Shown here: positions 8,892 through 19,334 of the stretch, in pieces
How positions within the stretch are numbered: the first letter of the stretch is position 1
Layout: every line of letters begins with the position of its first letter
Source: Ichthyophis bannanicus
Lineage: Eukaryota; Chordata; Amphibia; Gymnophiona; Ichthyophiidae
Direction: 5' to 3'
NCBI GenBank assembly: GCA_033557465.1
Contig: CM066037.1
Location: 517,630,686-517,694,685 of the forward strand
Length of the DNA stretch: 64,000 nt
The notes under the pieces: generated by a model
Seen by the model: the letters and a program-made list of their open reading frames with translations, nothing else
Database searches by the model: none
Told to the model about the DNA's origin: nothing
Position numbers and translations under genes: made by a program

Positions 8892-11079
8892 GAACTTCAA
8901 CGAAGTGCACTAGGGGAACTGTAAGCACTACTGTGGACAATAACGGAATCTTAACTTTTCCTTCTAGGATAGAAGGCAGACTTGAAAAGGGGGCATTTAA
9001 ATTGCACTTATTTCTAAGCACTATATTTAGGTCACAACTATTTGAGAAAAGTTTTGCCAAAATTATAAGTCAAGTCTTGCTCGGAGAAACCCTAGCAGAA
9101 AAATCTATTTAAGTACTATTAAAAGAGGTCATTGTTTTAGTTAAGTAGTCCTAGAAAGTCCTCCAACTACTCCCTAGTCCCTTACCTCCACTCACAGCAA
9201 CAACATCAGCAGCTGCACAGGCAGCTCCTGACTCCAAAGAGCTCTGCTGTTAGAACTACAGGCTAAGATAACCCCGCCACACTTCTGTGTCCTGTGCATA
9301 TCACTGTTGCCCTCCAGTTGTACCCACGTCCCTCAGATTATCTAAGTAAAGCAGATAACGCCAGGGAAGAAAGAGCACACATGCAGCCAAACCACATCTG
9401 AAAGAAATTTTGAAAAACAAAACCAGGAGTCACATATCCCTAGGATCCCCTTAGTATGCATGCAAAGCTTCAGGTCTGTAGGTTACAGTCTTTAAGCTAT
9501 GGCTCTGACCAACAGATGTATATATTCCCTTTTTTAATTCAATATATTGTATATCAATCATTGACTTGAATAAAAAAAAAACCAGACATCAAGAAAATAC
9601 TATAACCAGTAAAAGAAAACTAAACATATGTATAGTCCCCCAACAATGACCCCAAGAATGAAATGCCTTGGAAACTGGCTGTGATGAAAAATATAAAAAG
9701 AAAATTAATCTCCCGGGGAGCAAATCAAACCCCACTAACATTCTCTCCATAGTAGAGATGACAGAACCATGCACTTTCTATCTACACATCTGCTGCAAGG
9801 AACAAAAGATTTGAGAGAAACTTTGCATGAGTCATTCTAAATTACTAAATGCTAAGTCTAGCCAGCTAAGAGTGCAGAAAAGGGTTTTTTTTTCTCTCCA
9901 CCATACTCATATAATGGGCTTTCCCTTCCACAATGTATCTTACATAGCACAGCTCTCAACCACCAGAGAATTCTGCAATGCAATGTCAAGGGCAGCACTT
10001 CAAGAGGACTCTTCTCATCAGGGAGTCTTACTGCAATCAGAAAAATACACATAGGGAAGCTCTTGTCAGTTAACTGTCAAAACCGAAATGTCTTAAAAAA
10101 TAAACCTACCCAAAAAGTGGCTAACCTGTCAGTGAAGAAACTGCTTCCTATCGCAAACTATGGTGTATGGTATAAGGTAATCTAATAAAAACTGATTTTA
10201 TACACCTTAACGGAGGCATAGGTCCTCTAGGGCAGAGGTATATTACTCGTTTCAATGTCCAGCTAAACCGGAAAAAAAATTAAGTTAGGAGGCCAGCTAG
10301 AGGGAAAGGAGATAATTGTGTAATTTTAAAAATATTTGTTTATTTTACTTTATAAAAACAGTCTTTTCCTAGCATTTTTCTGATCCCTTCTATATCTCCC
10401 TACTCTCTCCCAACCCTCGGATCCCCCTACTGACATCCTGTCTCTCCCTCTAATCCTTCACGCATACTCCACAGTGCCTCTGATCCCATCCTCTCTTCCT
10501 GCACCCTGCCGCTCCACATAAACCTAATAAATATATTCACATAGAAAGAGCAAATAGTAAAAAAAAAAATCTTAAGAGCAGGGATGCCAATCATATAGCC
10601 TGCAGGCGATTTACAGCCTGCAAGAGAGATAGCAGAATATGCCAGGACAACACTGCTTCTCTTTTTTGGGATGCTTAGCACAAAGCTTAGTGTGGGTTCT
10701 GCACACAATTCTGTACAGTGCTAATTTATTTAGAAACAGTACCTTAACAGTTCACAAGGCAGAAGCAAAGATAAAGATCAGGCCAAGGACAAATCAAGAA
10801 ATCAAGGCAAAGGCAACACAGGCAGGACTGCAATAGTAGCAGAGATTGGAGCACAGGTATTCACTGAACCACTGAGGAGTACAGCCAGAGGCAAGGAAGA
10901 AAAACATGGTCCGGCTCCTGCTAGGCCACTCACAAAATAGCATCTAAATGGAGCAGACACGAGTACACTAACTGCAAGGCACAGCTCCTTCAAGGAGAGT
11001 GAACCCTGAACCCTTCCCCTCCCCCCAGGGCCTGACAAACCGGTAGCCAAACCGAGTGGAGAAGAGTTGTTGTGGGAGC
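8892..11079. other. Unannotated DNA
   Basis: Mostly AT-rich, with scattered short frames and no recognisable domain. Near 10570-10630 'agggatgccaatcatatagc' recalls a hAT-type terminus, but no partner end was found. No host exon could be supported. Confidence 0.5.
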
Positions 11080-11436
11080 CTATATACTAAGCTGCATTCA
11101 CTATTGATGCAACAATTAATATGCACTAACAGTTAACGTGGCACTTTAGCAATTAACGCGCTGTAATTAATGTGGCAGAGAACATGTGGAGAATGGACAG
11201 AGAACATACCTTACAATTAACATAAAAGAGATACTGCGTGATAATTTAATGAGAGACAGGGCAATGCAGTCAGCTATACCTTTTGAAGTGACACTAACTA
11301 CCGTGTGTTACCTGCAATGCGATAACATGTGGTAATGAACTTCTCTCTGCATTAACTTACAGGACGATGCTGGGAATGCCCCATCAGTTAATGCAGAGAT
11401 TTTGCACAACTTCATCACAATTTAATAAATGGGGCC
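11080..11436. mobile_element. Possible miniature DNA transposon
   Basis: The left end 'gagcctatatactaagctgc' and the reverse complement of the right end 'tttaataaatggggcc' are loosely inverted. The interior repeats 'ttaacg', 'attaatgtgg' and related words, as in the elements at 12867 and 14990. No clean target duplication is seen. Confidence 0.35.
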
Positions 11437-12866
11437 TTCATTGTCCGCCTCTATGTGGCTTTGCTGAAGAGCTCTCACAAACCTAGTCTCCTTACCACAA
11501 TGGCAGACAGGAATGAGCAATTTTCGTAATGAAGGGATGCAGATGGTAGTATCGTATTAACCTTTTTCCATCCAGAATTTGGGGGTTTAAGTGCATTAAT
11601 GACTTTTCCCTCACCTATAATCACAAAAGTGAAAGCCATTGGGACAAATGTGAGATCTGAGGTGAATTACTGTGCAAGGTCTTCATTTTTAACTACAAAG
11701 CAGAAAGGTACAGATACACCTCACATACCCCTATTCATCACAGAAAATTCTCCACAGATTCCACCAAGGGCTCACAGAAAAGCCTCTCCTGAGGACGAAT
11801 TTTTATATTCAGTCTAAAGTAAAAAATGAAAACAGAAATTGCCAGGTAACATGCCCTACATTTACCTGCTAGCCACAAAAATCAAACTTAATTTTCTTGT
11901 GCCAAAGCACTCAGTCCTGCAATCTAGCCTCAGAGCTGGTCAGAGTTATACTTTCTCAAGAACACAAGATAAATTACGGGATGGGATTTTCTAGAGAATT
12001 GCTATCATTCTTGAATAAATTATAGCTCTTATTCCATTCCGATATCCACTTTCTTGACTAGTGTTTGTGTCAAGAAGTACATGCCATAGTCCCCATTCCC
12101 TGCTACTTGAAATTAAATGAATATGCATCAATTAGCATTTACATTTTCAATTATACTTAACAGAAAAACTCAGTTTAGTCCAATTTATTTTTAGCTAACA
12201 AAATCAATGGGCTCATTTATACACTATTACTAATGTATTCTAACTGAAACATCATGGTACAATAATAATTTGCTCTTAAAAGTCACACAAAAACAAAGAC
12301 TACATTTGAGATCTTATAAATATTTTATCCAAGGGAAGCAGCAAAGTGGGGAGAACAAGGGAGACAAAATGAGCTGCCCACCTCCGATGCCATACCACAA
12401 ATTTTTCTATAAAGAAAGGATGTGTGTTATATGTCAGTGTGCCAAAACTGCAGTTCGTGTGGCCACAAAACAGGCCTGGCTTTCAGAGCAACCAAAACAT
12501 AACTACGTTCTTAGACTGAATGAATTAAAAAAACAAAACAAAACCCACACAGCACTGTGCACAACCTAAAAACCAGCTGTCTAAGATCCCAAGGACTGAA
12601 ACAGAGTAGAGACAGGGCTGGTTTTACTGTGGGAAGGGAGCAGGGCAATTTTTCAAGGACTCCACACAAGGGGCTTCTTTGACAAATCTGCATGATGTCA
12701 CTGAAGCAGAGCATCGAGATACTTGGCACTGGCTAGACACACTCATTGGACACCAGCATGCCTAACACCATCTCTTGGTGGAGCTGCTCTATCAAGTTGT
12801 TACTTAAAAAAAAAAATTTAATACAGAAGGTAATGGAGTATATAAGGTCTATTTCACTGACACTAA
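11437..12866. other. Unannotated DNA
   Basis: AT-rich. Open frames up to 99 codons (12270-12569) have no recognised domain and no splice or regulatory context that would support a gene. Confidence 0.5.
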
Positions 12867-14640
12867 GGAGGATGTTTACTAAATTACATTAACGTCGGAA
12901 AGTTCGTGATGCAGTGACTGCTAATGCAGTTGAAATGCAGATATCACCGGCAATTTTCTATGCTACCTACATTTTGCAAGGTGACGGAGGGAAAATGGGG
13001 AGGGAAGCGGGATCGGGGGTGGGAAAAGGCGTGGAGATGGTAAGCAGCCACCACGCAAGCAATGGTTGCATGATAAATGCTTAAATCGCCACAATCGCTG
13101 ATACAGATGCCACCACCTGAAGAGGTGGCGTTATCTGCAGCCGATACATTGGTTCCACAGCGGCAAAGCTCTGATGCCCTCCCACAGTCCACCCCAGATC
13201 CAATTTCCCTTCCAAAAGAGGTGCCAATGCCTCTGATCTACCGATCTGGGCCACCGGCACCCTTAAATAGCCCCCCTCCCCAATCAGCATCCCCTCCCCC
13301 CTCCCAGACAGCTCCCGAACCCTATGGGAAACTGTCTGGAGGGTGAGTATTGGGGCAAGCCTCCAAGCCCAGATCAAACCCGGCTAGCCAGATGGGTCCC
13401 CCCCCACCTCCCCTAAACAAGATCCCTCCCACCCCCCCAGGCAAGATCCCTCCTAGATGGCCAGTCAGACAGCCACCCGAGCCCCCAGCCCTTACCTACA
13501 ATATCCTTGGTGGTCCAGTGGGCAGGAGTGGTCCTCCTCCCTGCTCCTGCTCCCTTCTCCTCCACTAAATAAAATGGCCCTGGTCTCGCAGTGCTAGTGG
13601 TGGAAAATGGGGCACTCCAATCGCCTATTCCTTCCGCCTGTCTCCCATGCCCAGTTAGAATCCACTCGCACCTGTGCTTTCTTTTTTTTGGCCCCCTTCT
13701 TTGGAACTCCCTCCCACCTAACCTCTGCCTGGAGTTCTCTTTTCCAAGATTTAAGATAATGCTCAAAATCCATCTATTTACTGTCACCTTTGACCTTCCA
13801 CCTCCCACTACCTAACCCTTCGCCATCTCCCCCAGTTTGTATTCCCCACCCCCTCCCCTCATGCAAGTCTCTCCCTCCCCCTTTTTCCTTCCTTTCCTTT
13901 CCTGTCTTGCTGTGATGTTCTTTTTCATTTCTTTCCTTGCAGCTCGTAATTTTTTAATTTTTTTTATTGGGTGGTATATCAAGCAACCCAATAAAAATAA
14001 ACATAAAGGAGCAGGGAGGACCTCTCCTGCCCCCTGCCCAACCAAGGATATTGTAGGTAAGGATTGGGAGGACGACGACACAGGGATGGGTAGTTGTCTG
14101 ACTGGCTAGGCTGGAAGGGATCTTACTGGGGGGGGGGGGGGCAGGAGGAGGTCTGACTGGCTAGCCAGGTTTGATCTGAGCTAGAAGGCTTGTTCTGATA
14201 CACCAAAGACAGTTTCCTGTAGGAGCTGTCTGGAAGAGGATGATGATGGGGAGAGGGCCATTTAAGGTGCTGATGCTCTGGATTGGTAGATCTGAGGCAT
14301 CAGCACATGTTTTGGAAAGGGGAGTGGACCTGAAGGGGGACCGGAGAGGGATCGGAAGGGCACCAATGCCTCGGAGAGGACAAAGTATCAACTTTTTCTG
14401 TCCTCCCCTTTTTCCTACAATCCCTGCATCAGCAGGCAAAGGAGGAGTATCCATGCAACCTACCAATGCGGGGATCATGGGACAGTGTGGTAAGCACTGA
14501 CCCTGTGCAGTATCTGCAGGGCTGGTGCTGGTCACTCCCCCTGCAGATATTGCACAAGTTTTGCAGAAACCGCACAGCATTTTCACATATGCCGCACAGT
14601 AGCTGGAAAACTGTTTATCACACTTTAGTAACCATGATCC
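12867..14640. mobile_element. Harbinger-like non-autonomous element with long inverted arms
   Basis: The outer ends are imperfectly inverted ('ggaggatgtttactaaatta' on the left; the right end reads 'aggatcatggttactaaagt' in reverse complement). They are flanked by the 3-base duplication TAA (12864-12866 and 14641-14643), which is the size used by PIF/Harbinger elements. The subterminal arms, about 13080-13560 and 14030-14500, are diverged reverse complements of each other: compare 'gatcaaacccggctagccag' with the complement of 14160-14180, and 'cctacaatatccttggt' present in both. An L2-like LINE tail occupies the centre. No transposase frame is seen. Confidence 0.6.
13605..14005 (+). pseudogene. 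L2-like LINE 3' fragment
   Basis: The plus strand encodes a C-terminal motif common to L2-like LINEs (PLLWNSLPPNLCLEFSFPRF, then KIMLKIHLF). It runs into a T/A-rich tail with 'gggtggtatatcaagcaacc' and 'caataaaaataaa'. The same kind of C-terminus (RCWNKLPPTIRAIKDLRLFR) is on the minus strand at 31291-31533. It is 5' truncated and non-functional. Confidence 0.65.
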
Positions 14641-14989
14641 TAATGTTTTTTTTTAAATATCTTCCAGTAGGTTGATTACATAGTACCTAATAACAGATGA
14701 AGATCAGCAGGGCTCATCTAGTGTGCCTAGCAAGGTCGACAAGGTTGCATCTAGCACTCTGTGCAGATCACGCCTCTCTATTTGAAATATGAGTCTACAA
14801 GGAAGCATGCAACTTTAAAGCTTAATTTTAATCCTGACCCAGAGACCGGACATTAAAACTATTTTTTTTTCATTCAGGATAGTTTATTTCTAAATCAGAA
14901 GATTATAGTTTTCCCTGATGTTTTTGAAGCTAATGTCTCTAACAGTATCCTATGGTATGCTTATATGTTTGAATGCTATTGTTAAGATA

Positions 14990-15152
14990 TTTAGGGGTCT
15001 AGCTACAAAGGTGTGCTGATGTTAACACACGTTAATTCACCATAACGCACGTTATTAGTAACTAGGTCCCATGGGACATATTAAAATAATTCACCATTAA
15101 GATGAGTTAACATGCGTTGATGTTAATGCACCTTAGGAACGAGACCCTTTAA
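14990..15152. mobile_element. Small Harbinger-like MITE
   Basis: The ends are inverted: left 'ggggtctagctacaaaggtg', right 'caccttaggaacgagaccct'. Both ends carry inner 'gttaac' words. The flanks share TTA, consistent with a 3-base target duplication. Confidence 0.6.
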
Positions 15153-16584
15153 TGATTTTAGCCTATTTTAGAAGATTTTATTTCTGTAACTTGCTTTGGG
15201 AAGTTTTACTGGAAAAAAGTTGATAAGTTAAGGAGAAGGCCTTTGTAGTTCATTAGTTTTACTAGTTGTTGGATGGATGAATGAAAGCCCTTGAGAAAGC
15301 CTGTCTTTTCAACGGGCATTACACGGTTAGGCTTAAGTTGTAAAAACTGTTCCAAGAATGATCACCATAAAGAACTATTTTGTCTACAACATAATAAAGA
15401 GGTATTGTATATCACAGTAACTAATCACAGAAAGCTGTCCAAATATGCATATTCATGACATAATCATGATTTTCCATCTGAAGCTTTAAAAGGCATGCCT
15501 GGTACATTTTTGTATTTTAAACAAGATCAAAAAGCAATTTGCTCTAAAATGAGCCTCGCAAATTATTACAGTGCTTGCAACTTAAATTATCAGCAAAAGG
15601 AACGAGTAGACCTGCCAAATGTAGTTTGAAAAAGCTGGTCACAAAGTACTGTGTCAGCTTAATCTTTATGGTCTTAAATAAAAGAAGAAAACAACTAATT
15701 GTGAAAGCTGGAGCCATTTTTCAGTAATGCACAGCTGCTACAAGGTTTTATGGGGTTGTTTATCTCTTAGGTGTCAAATGTGTGGGGAATTACTAGCCAG
15801 GGGCAAAAAAATCAGCTGTATGTGTGGCCAATTTCTTTGTTGGTCATGTAAAAATAAGGGTCAACAAGCAAGTTGTTGGTCAAGAATGCTCCTTAAACTT
15901 CATTTCAACCCATGCTGAATTGTAACAAGCATAGAGCTACATAATACCCTGCTTATCTAATATAAATAGGCCTTTAACTCCTGATGTATATGTAAAATGG
16001 TGAGTGCTACCTGCTGCTTCTTTTCTACAAAGAAAGACAGCAATACTCAGATACAGGACAATCCTTGGGGTGGAAAAAGGTTCAAGGAGACTGCACTCCG
16101 CCTTGGAGTCTCACAGTACCCTGTCCCCTGCAAATGGCTGCAGTGCTCAGTCACAACATGATTCTTCCCCTTCCCATTATCACTCCTGCCTGCAGGAGGC
16201 ATAAGAGAACAGAGCAATAACTTGCTGGTGCCTATTCTGCTGCCCCCATGAAATGAGAAAGGCATCGGAGGGGTTGGGGGTGGGAGAGATAAAAAGAGAG
16301 TCAACTCTAGTACTTTTCAATTTCCTTCTTTCCCCATTGCTGCTATTCTCTCCCCCATTCCTTCCTTCCTATTTTTGTTCTGTCAGATTCAGAAAACTTT
16401 ATTGACCTGACCAGATTTGTACATGTGTTTCCAAAGTAATATATACAGAGGTTAAAAGGAAAGAAAAAGAAGTACCTGACAATGCTAACTGTAATTAAAA
16501 TTACAGTGTTCATAATAATTAATAGTACAGTATATACAATTACTATATTCTAGTACTGGTCTACATTTTCTCTCATCACAGCAT
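15153..16584. other. Unannotated DNA
   Basis: A 63-codon cysteine-rich frame at 15727-15918 has CQMC, CMCGQFLCWSC and related pairs, but I do not recognise it as a family and it has no context. Nothing else is supported. Confidence 0.45.
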
Positions 16585-16739
16585 CAGGGCCGGTGTAACG
16601 CACTGTGTAAACCATGCACTCACATGGGGCGGAAACCACAGGAGGGCAGCACAGTTAGCCAGCTGGGTCAAGCTATAAGGTAGCAGACATCAGAGAGTCA
16701 GACAGCCAAGGGAAAAAGTTTAGTGCAGGACTTTGGTGC

Positions 16740-16990
16740 CCATGTGTGCACTGCACTTCTGACGTGTCCCCACCCCCTTCGATGCCACTTCCTGTTATTG
16801 AGAGGTGGGGATGCATCAGATGTGAATCGTCAGAGAACAAGGACAGTCAGGCAACAAAAAGTGAAATATCAGTGTTGGGCTTTGAAGCTTATGTGCACAC
16901 TGCACGTCTGACGTATTAAGCCTCCTCTGATACAACGTCCTGTTCCTGAGGGGCAGGAATATGTCTGAAATGCAGCGTACATTTAGGCTC
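16740..16990 (+). repeat. Imperfect tandem duplication of about 140 bp
   Basis: Two diverged units share 'gtgcactgcacttctgacgt' / 'cacactgcacgtctgacgta', 'cttcctgttattgaga' / 'gtcctgttcctgag' and a closing 'gggctttgaagc' / 'ggctccaaagcc'. Just upstream, 'cagggccggtgtaacgcact' near 16586 looks like a hAT-type end, so this may be part of a decayed DNA transposon. Confidence 0.5.
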
Positions 16991-17039
16991 CAAAGCCCGC
17001 ACTGATTCTTTACTTTCTGGAACTAGTGATGTCATGGCA

Positions 17040-17770
17040 GTGGTAAGAAGAGGGAATGTGAAGAGGGAAATGAAGCATGGGGAGGGGAACAAGAAGCAGT
17101 TGAATTAGGAGGAGAAAGGAGAGGGAGGCAAGAAGCTGCTGAACTAGGACAAGATGGAGAGATATTGGAATGGGAGAGGTACAGAGAGAAAAAGAAGAGA
17201 TGCTGGGCTCTGGGAGAGCAGTGAGGGGTGGACAGAGAGAAAGAAGGTGAGAGACTGGGCTCTGAGGGGCAGACAGATGGCTGGTTCTGAGAGGTGGACA
17301 GAGGAGGAGGATGACAGAGAGTAGGAGGAGGGGACAGGAAGCAGCAGGGGGGGGGAGAAAAGGGGTGGACAGCGGAAAAGAAAGAGGGAAGACACTTGAC
17401 TCTGTGAATGGAGGGAAAGGGTGAGGGGATGGGGCAATGCTGGACTGTGGACAGAGGGGGATAGAGAGAGGAGATGCTGGGCATGGTGGAATCATTGAGA
17501 GAGGGCATGGAGCTTTGACAAAGAGATGAGTAAGAGGAGGAGGAGGAACAGAAAAAAATGGGAATTGAGAGTTGGTGAAAGACAGGAGGGAATAAGAGTA
17601 CAGGGAGGGGGCAAGACAGGGGGAAATGGGAGAGCTAGGGGAAATGAACTAGGTGGGAGGTGAGAGGAGGAGATGGAAAGTTGAGAGCTGAAAAGTGAGA
17701 AGGCGATTGAGGAATAGAGTTGAGAAAAAGGGTGAAATTCTTTACTCCCTCTGTATCCACTCGAAAGACA
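17040..17770 (+). repeat. Purine-rich (G/A) low-complexity block, left half
   Basis: The plus strand is almost entirely A and G, with repeated 'gagagg', 'gacagag' and 'gaggaggag' words. Long minus-strand frames rich in Ser/Pro/Leu are composition artefacts. The purine-rich character resumes at 24995-25120 on the other side of DIRS-4, so DIRS-4 interrupted a single block. Confidence 0.8.
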
Positions 17771-17778
17771 TGGAAGAA

Positions 17779-17970
17779 AGCACAGTTACTTACCTGTAAC
17801 AGGTGATCTCTGGGAACAGCAGGAATAAGTCTTCACATATGGGTACGTCGGTACCGACGGAGCCTGCGCGGGAACGCTCCCCAGCTTCCCAAAAAGGAAA
17901 GCTTTTGGGAGCATCCCACAGCGCCTGTGCGCTGCCTTCCCGCCTTTCCTAACCAGCTCTCCTCAGTTCG
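17779..17970 (-). repeat. 3' inverted terminal repeat of DIRS-4
   Basis: Begins 'agcacagttacttacctgta' and includes 'cttcacatatgggtacgtcg' and 'cagcgcctgtgcgctgcctt'. It is the reverse complement of the 5' repeat at 24835-24994. A (GA)n run follows at 17990-18004, in the same place as in DIRS-9 (63260-63272). Confidence 0.9.
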
Positions 17971-18054
17971 AGTTTAAAGCTGAGACAATAGAGAGAGAGA
18001 GAGGAAAGGAAAGATAGAAAAGAGGTACAACTCCTAGGGGAGGTGGGAGGGTTG

Positions 18055-18160
18055 TGAAGATTTATTCCTGCTGTTCCCAGAGATCACCTATTACAGGTAA
18101 GTAACTGTGCTATCTCCAGGAACAAGAAGGAATGAGTCTTCACATATGGGGACTCCCTAG
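18055..18160 (-). repeat. Internal complementary region of DIRS-4
   Basis: The segment contains 'gttcccagagatcacctatt', which is complementary to the element's left end. It is joined without a gap to 'atctccaggaacaagaagga', which is complementary to the right end. In DIRS elements this region is thought to template joining of the ends into a circle. The junction falls at 'aactgtgct/atctcc'. Confidence 0.85.
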
Positions 18161-18263
18161 CTAAGATGCCTGGGAGATCCCCAAGGATATGAGACCCTGG
18201 GAAGGGTTCTACGTCCTCCTATGGATCTCATGCATCCATCCAGGGAAGGAGGGTAGGAGTTGT

Positions 18264-19330
18264 TTAAGAATGGAACAGGTGTTTGAGGACAGCCTGACCA
18301 AACGAGGCATCCCGGCGGGAGTCCTTGTCCAAGCAGTAATGGGCTGTGAAGGTATGAACCGAGGCCCAGGTGGCTGCTCAACAGATCTGGTCGATGGACA
18401 CAGAATTTAGATGAGCCATAGAGGTGGCCATGGCCCTCACATTATGAGCTGTGACATGGCTCTCCAGAGAAAGGTTCTTACTCTGGTAGGCGAAAGAAAT
18501 ACACTGAGCAATCCAATTGGACAGTGTTCTCTTAGAGACTGGAAGTTCCAAATGAGAAGGATCAAAAGCAACAAAAAGCTGGGAAGACTTTCTATGTTGC
18601 TGTGTCCTTTGTAAGTAAAAAGCAAGAGCTCTTTTACAATCCAGAGTATGAAGATTCTTCTCTGCACTAGATGCATGAGGAGCTGGAAAAAAGACAGGTA
18701 AATATACCTCTTGATTAAGATGAAAAGGTGAGACCACTTTAGGTATAAAGTGTGGATTTGTCCTAAGGACTACCTTATCATGATGGAACCTTGTATAAGG
18801 TGGATTAGCCACTAAGGCCTGCAGTTCACTGATGCGGCGAGCAGAAGTGACTGCAATGAGGAAAATAACCTTCCAGGAAAGAAATTTCAAGGAGGTAGTG
18901 GCTAAGGGTTCAAAAGGTGGCTTCATAAGCTGACCAAGAACCAAATTTAAGTCCCATGCCACCGGAGGAGGCCTAATGGGAGATTTAGTTAAAGTTAGGC
19001 CTCTCATGAATCTTGCAATGAGAGGATGAGAGGAGCTAGGTTGTCCATTGATGGGCTTAAGGGACGCTGCAATAGCACTCAAATGGACTCTTACTGAATT
19101 TGTCTTAAGTCCTGCATTGGAAAGATGCAGGAGATAGTCTAACAGAGAAGTTAAAGGTAGTGCTAGAGGGTCAAGACCCTTTTCAGCACACCAAATGGAA
19201 AATCTTTTCCACTTAAAAGCATAGGAACGCCTGGTGGAAGGTTTTCTGGAAGCATGGAGGATATCCTTCACTTGTTGAGAAAGATTCAAGCCTTGAAGTT
19301 TGTGATAAGGAAGCTTATCATAGCTCAGGA
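18264..19330 (-). pseudogene. DIRS-4 tyrosine recombinase with one premature stop
   Basis: The minus strand reads a DIRS-type tyrosine recombinase of about 320 residues. The N-terminal core-binding part (RKPSTRRSYAFKWKRFSIWC, HLSNAGLKTNSVRVHLSAIA) is followed by the catalytic domain. The first arginine is in SARRISELQAL and the HxxR motif is in TAHNVRAMATS. A TGA at 18378-18380 then interrupts the frame just before AATWAS and the TAHYCLDK segment that carries the likely nucleophilic tyrosine. The frame resumes and ends at a TAA at 18264-18266. DIRS-5 has an arginine at the stop position (DICRAATW), so a CGA-to-TGA change is likely. Without readthrough the enzyme lacks its nucleophile. The nested insert lies just upstream, separating it from RNase H. 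Confidence 0.85.
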
Positions 19331-19334
19331 AGGA

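Noticed and set aside
13077..13570. Pro-rich frames resembling a coding exon
   Set aside because: The sequence is an arm of an inverted-repeat element, and the Pro content follows from C-rich runs.
15727..15918. A small zinc-finger protein
   Set aside because: The cysteine pairs do not fit a known spacing, and the frame is short with no support from context.
17010..17508. Long Ser/Pro/Leu frames on the minus strand
   Set aside because: They are produced by the purine-rich low-complexity block, and two overlapping frames are equally open.
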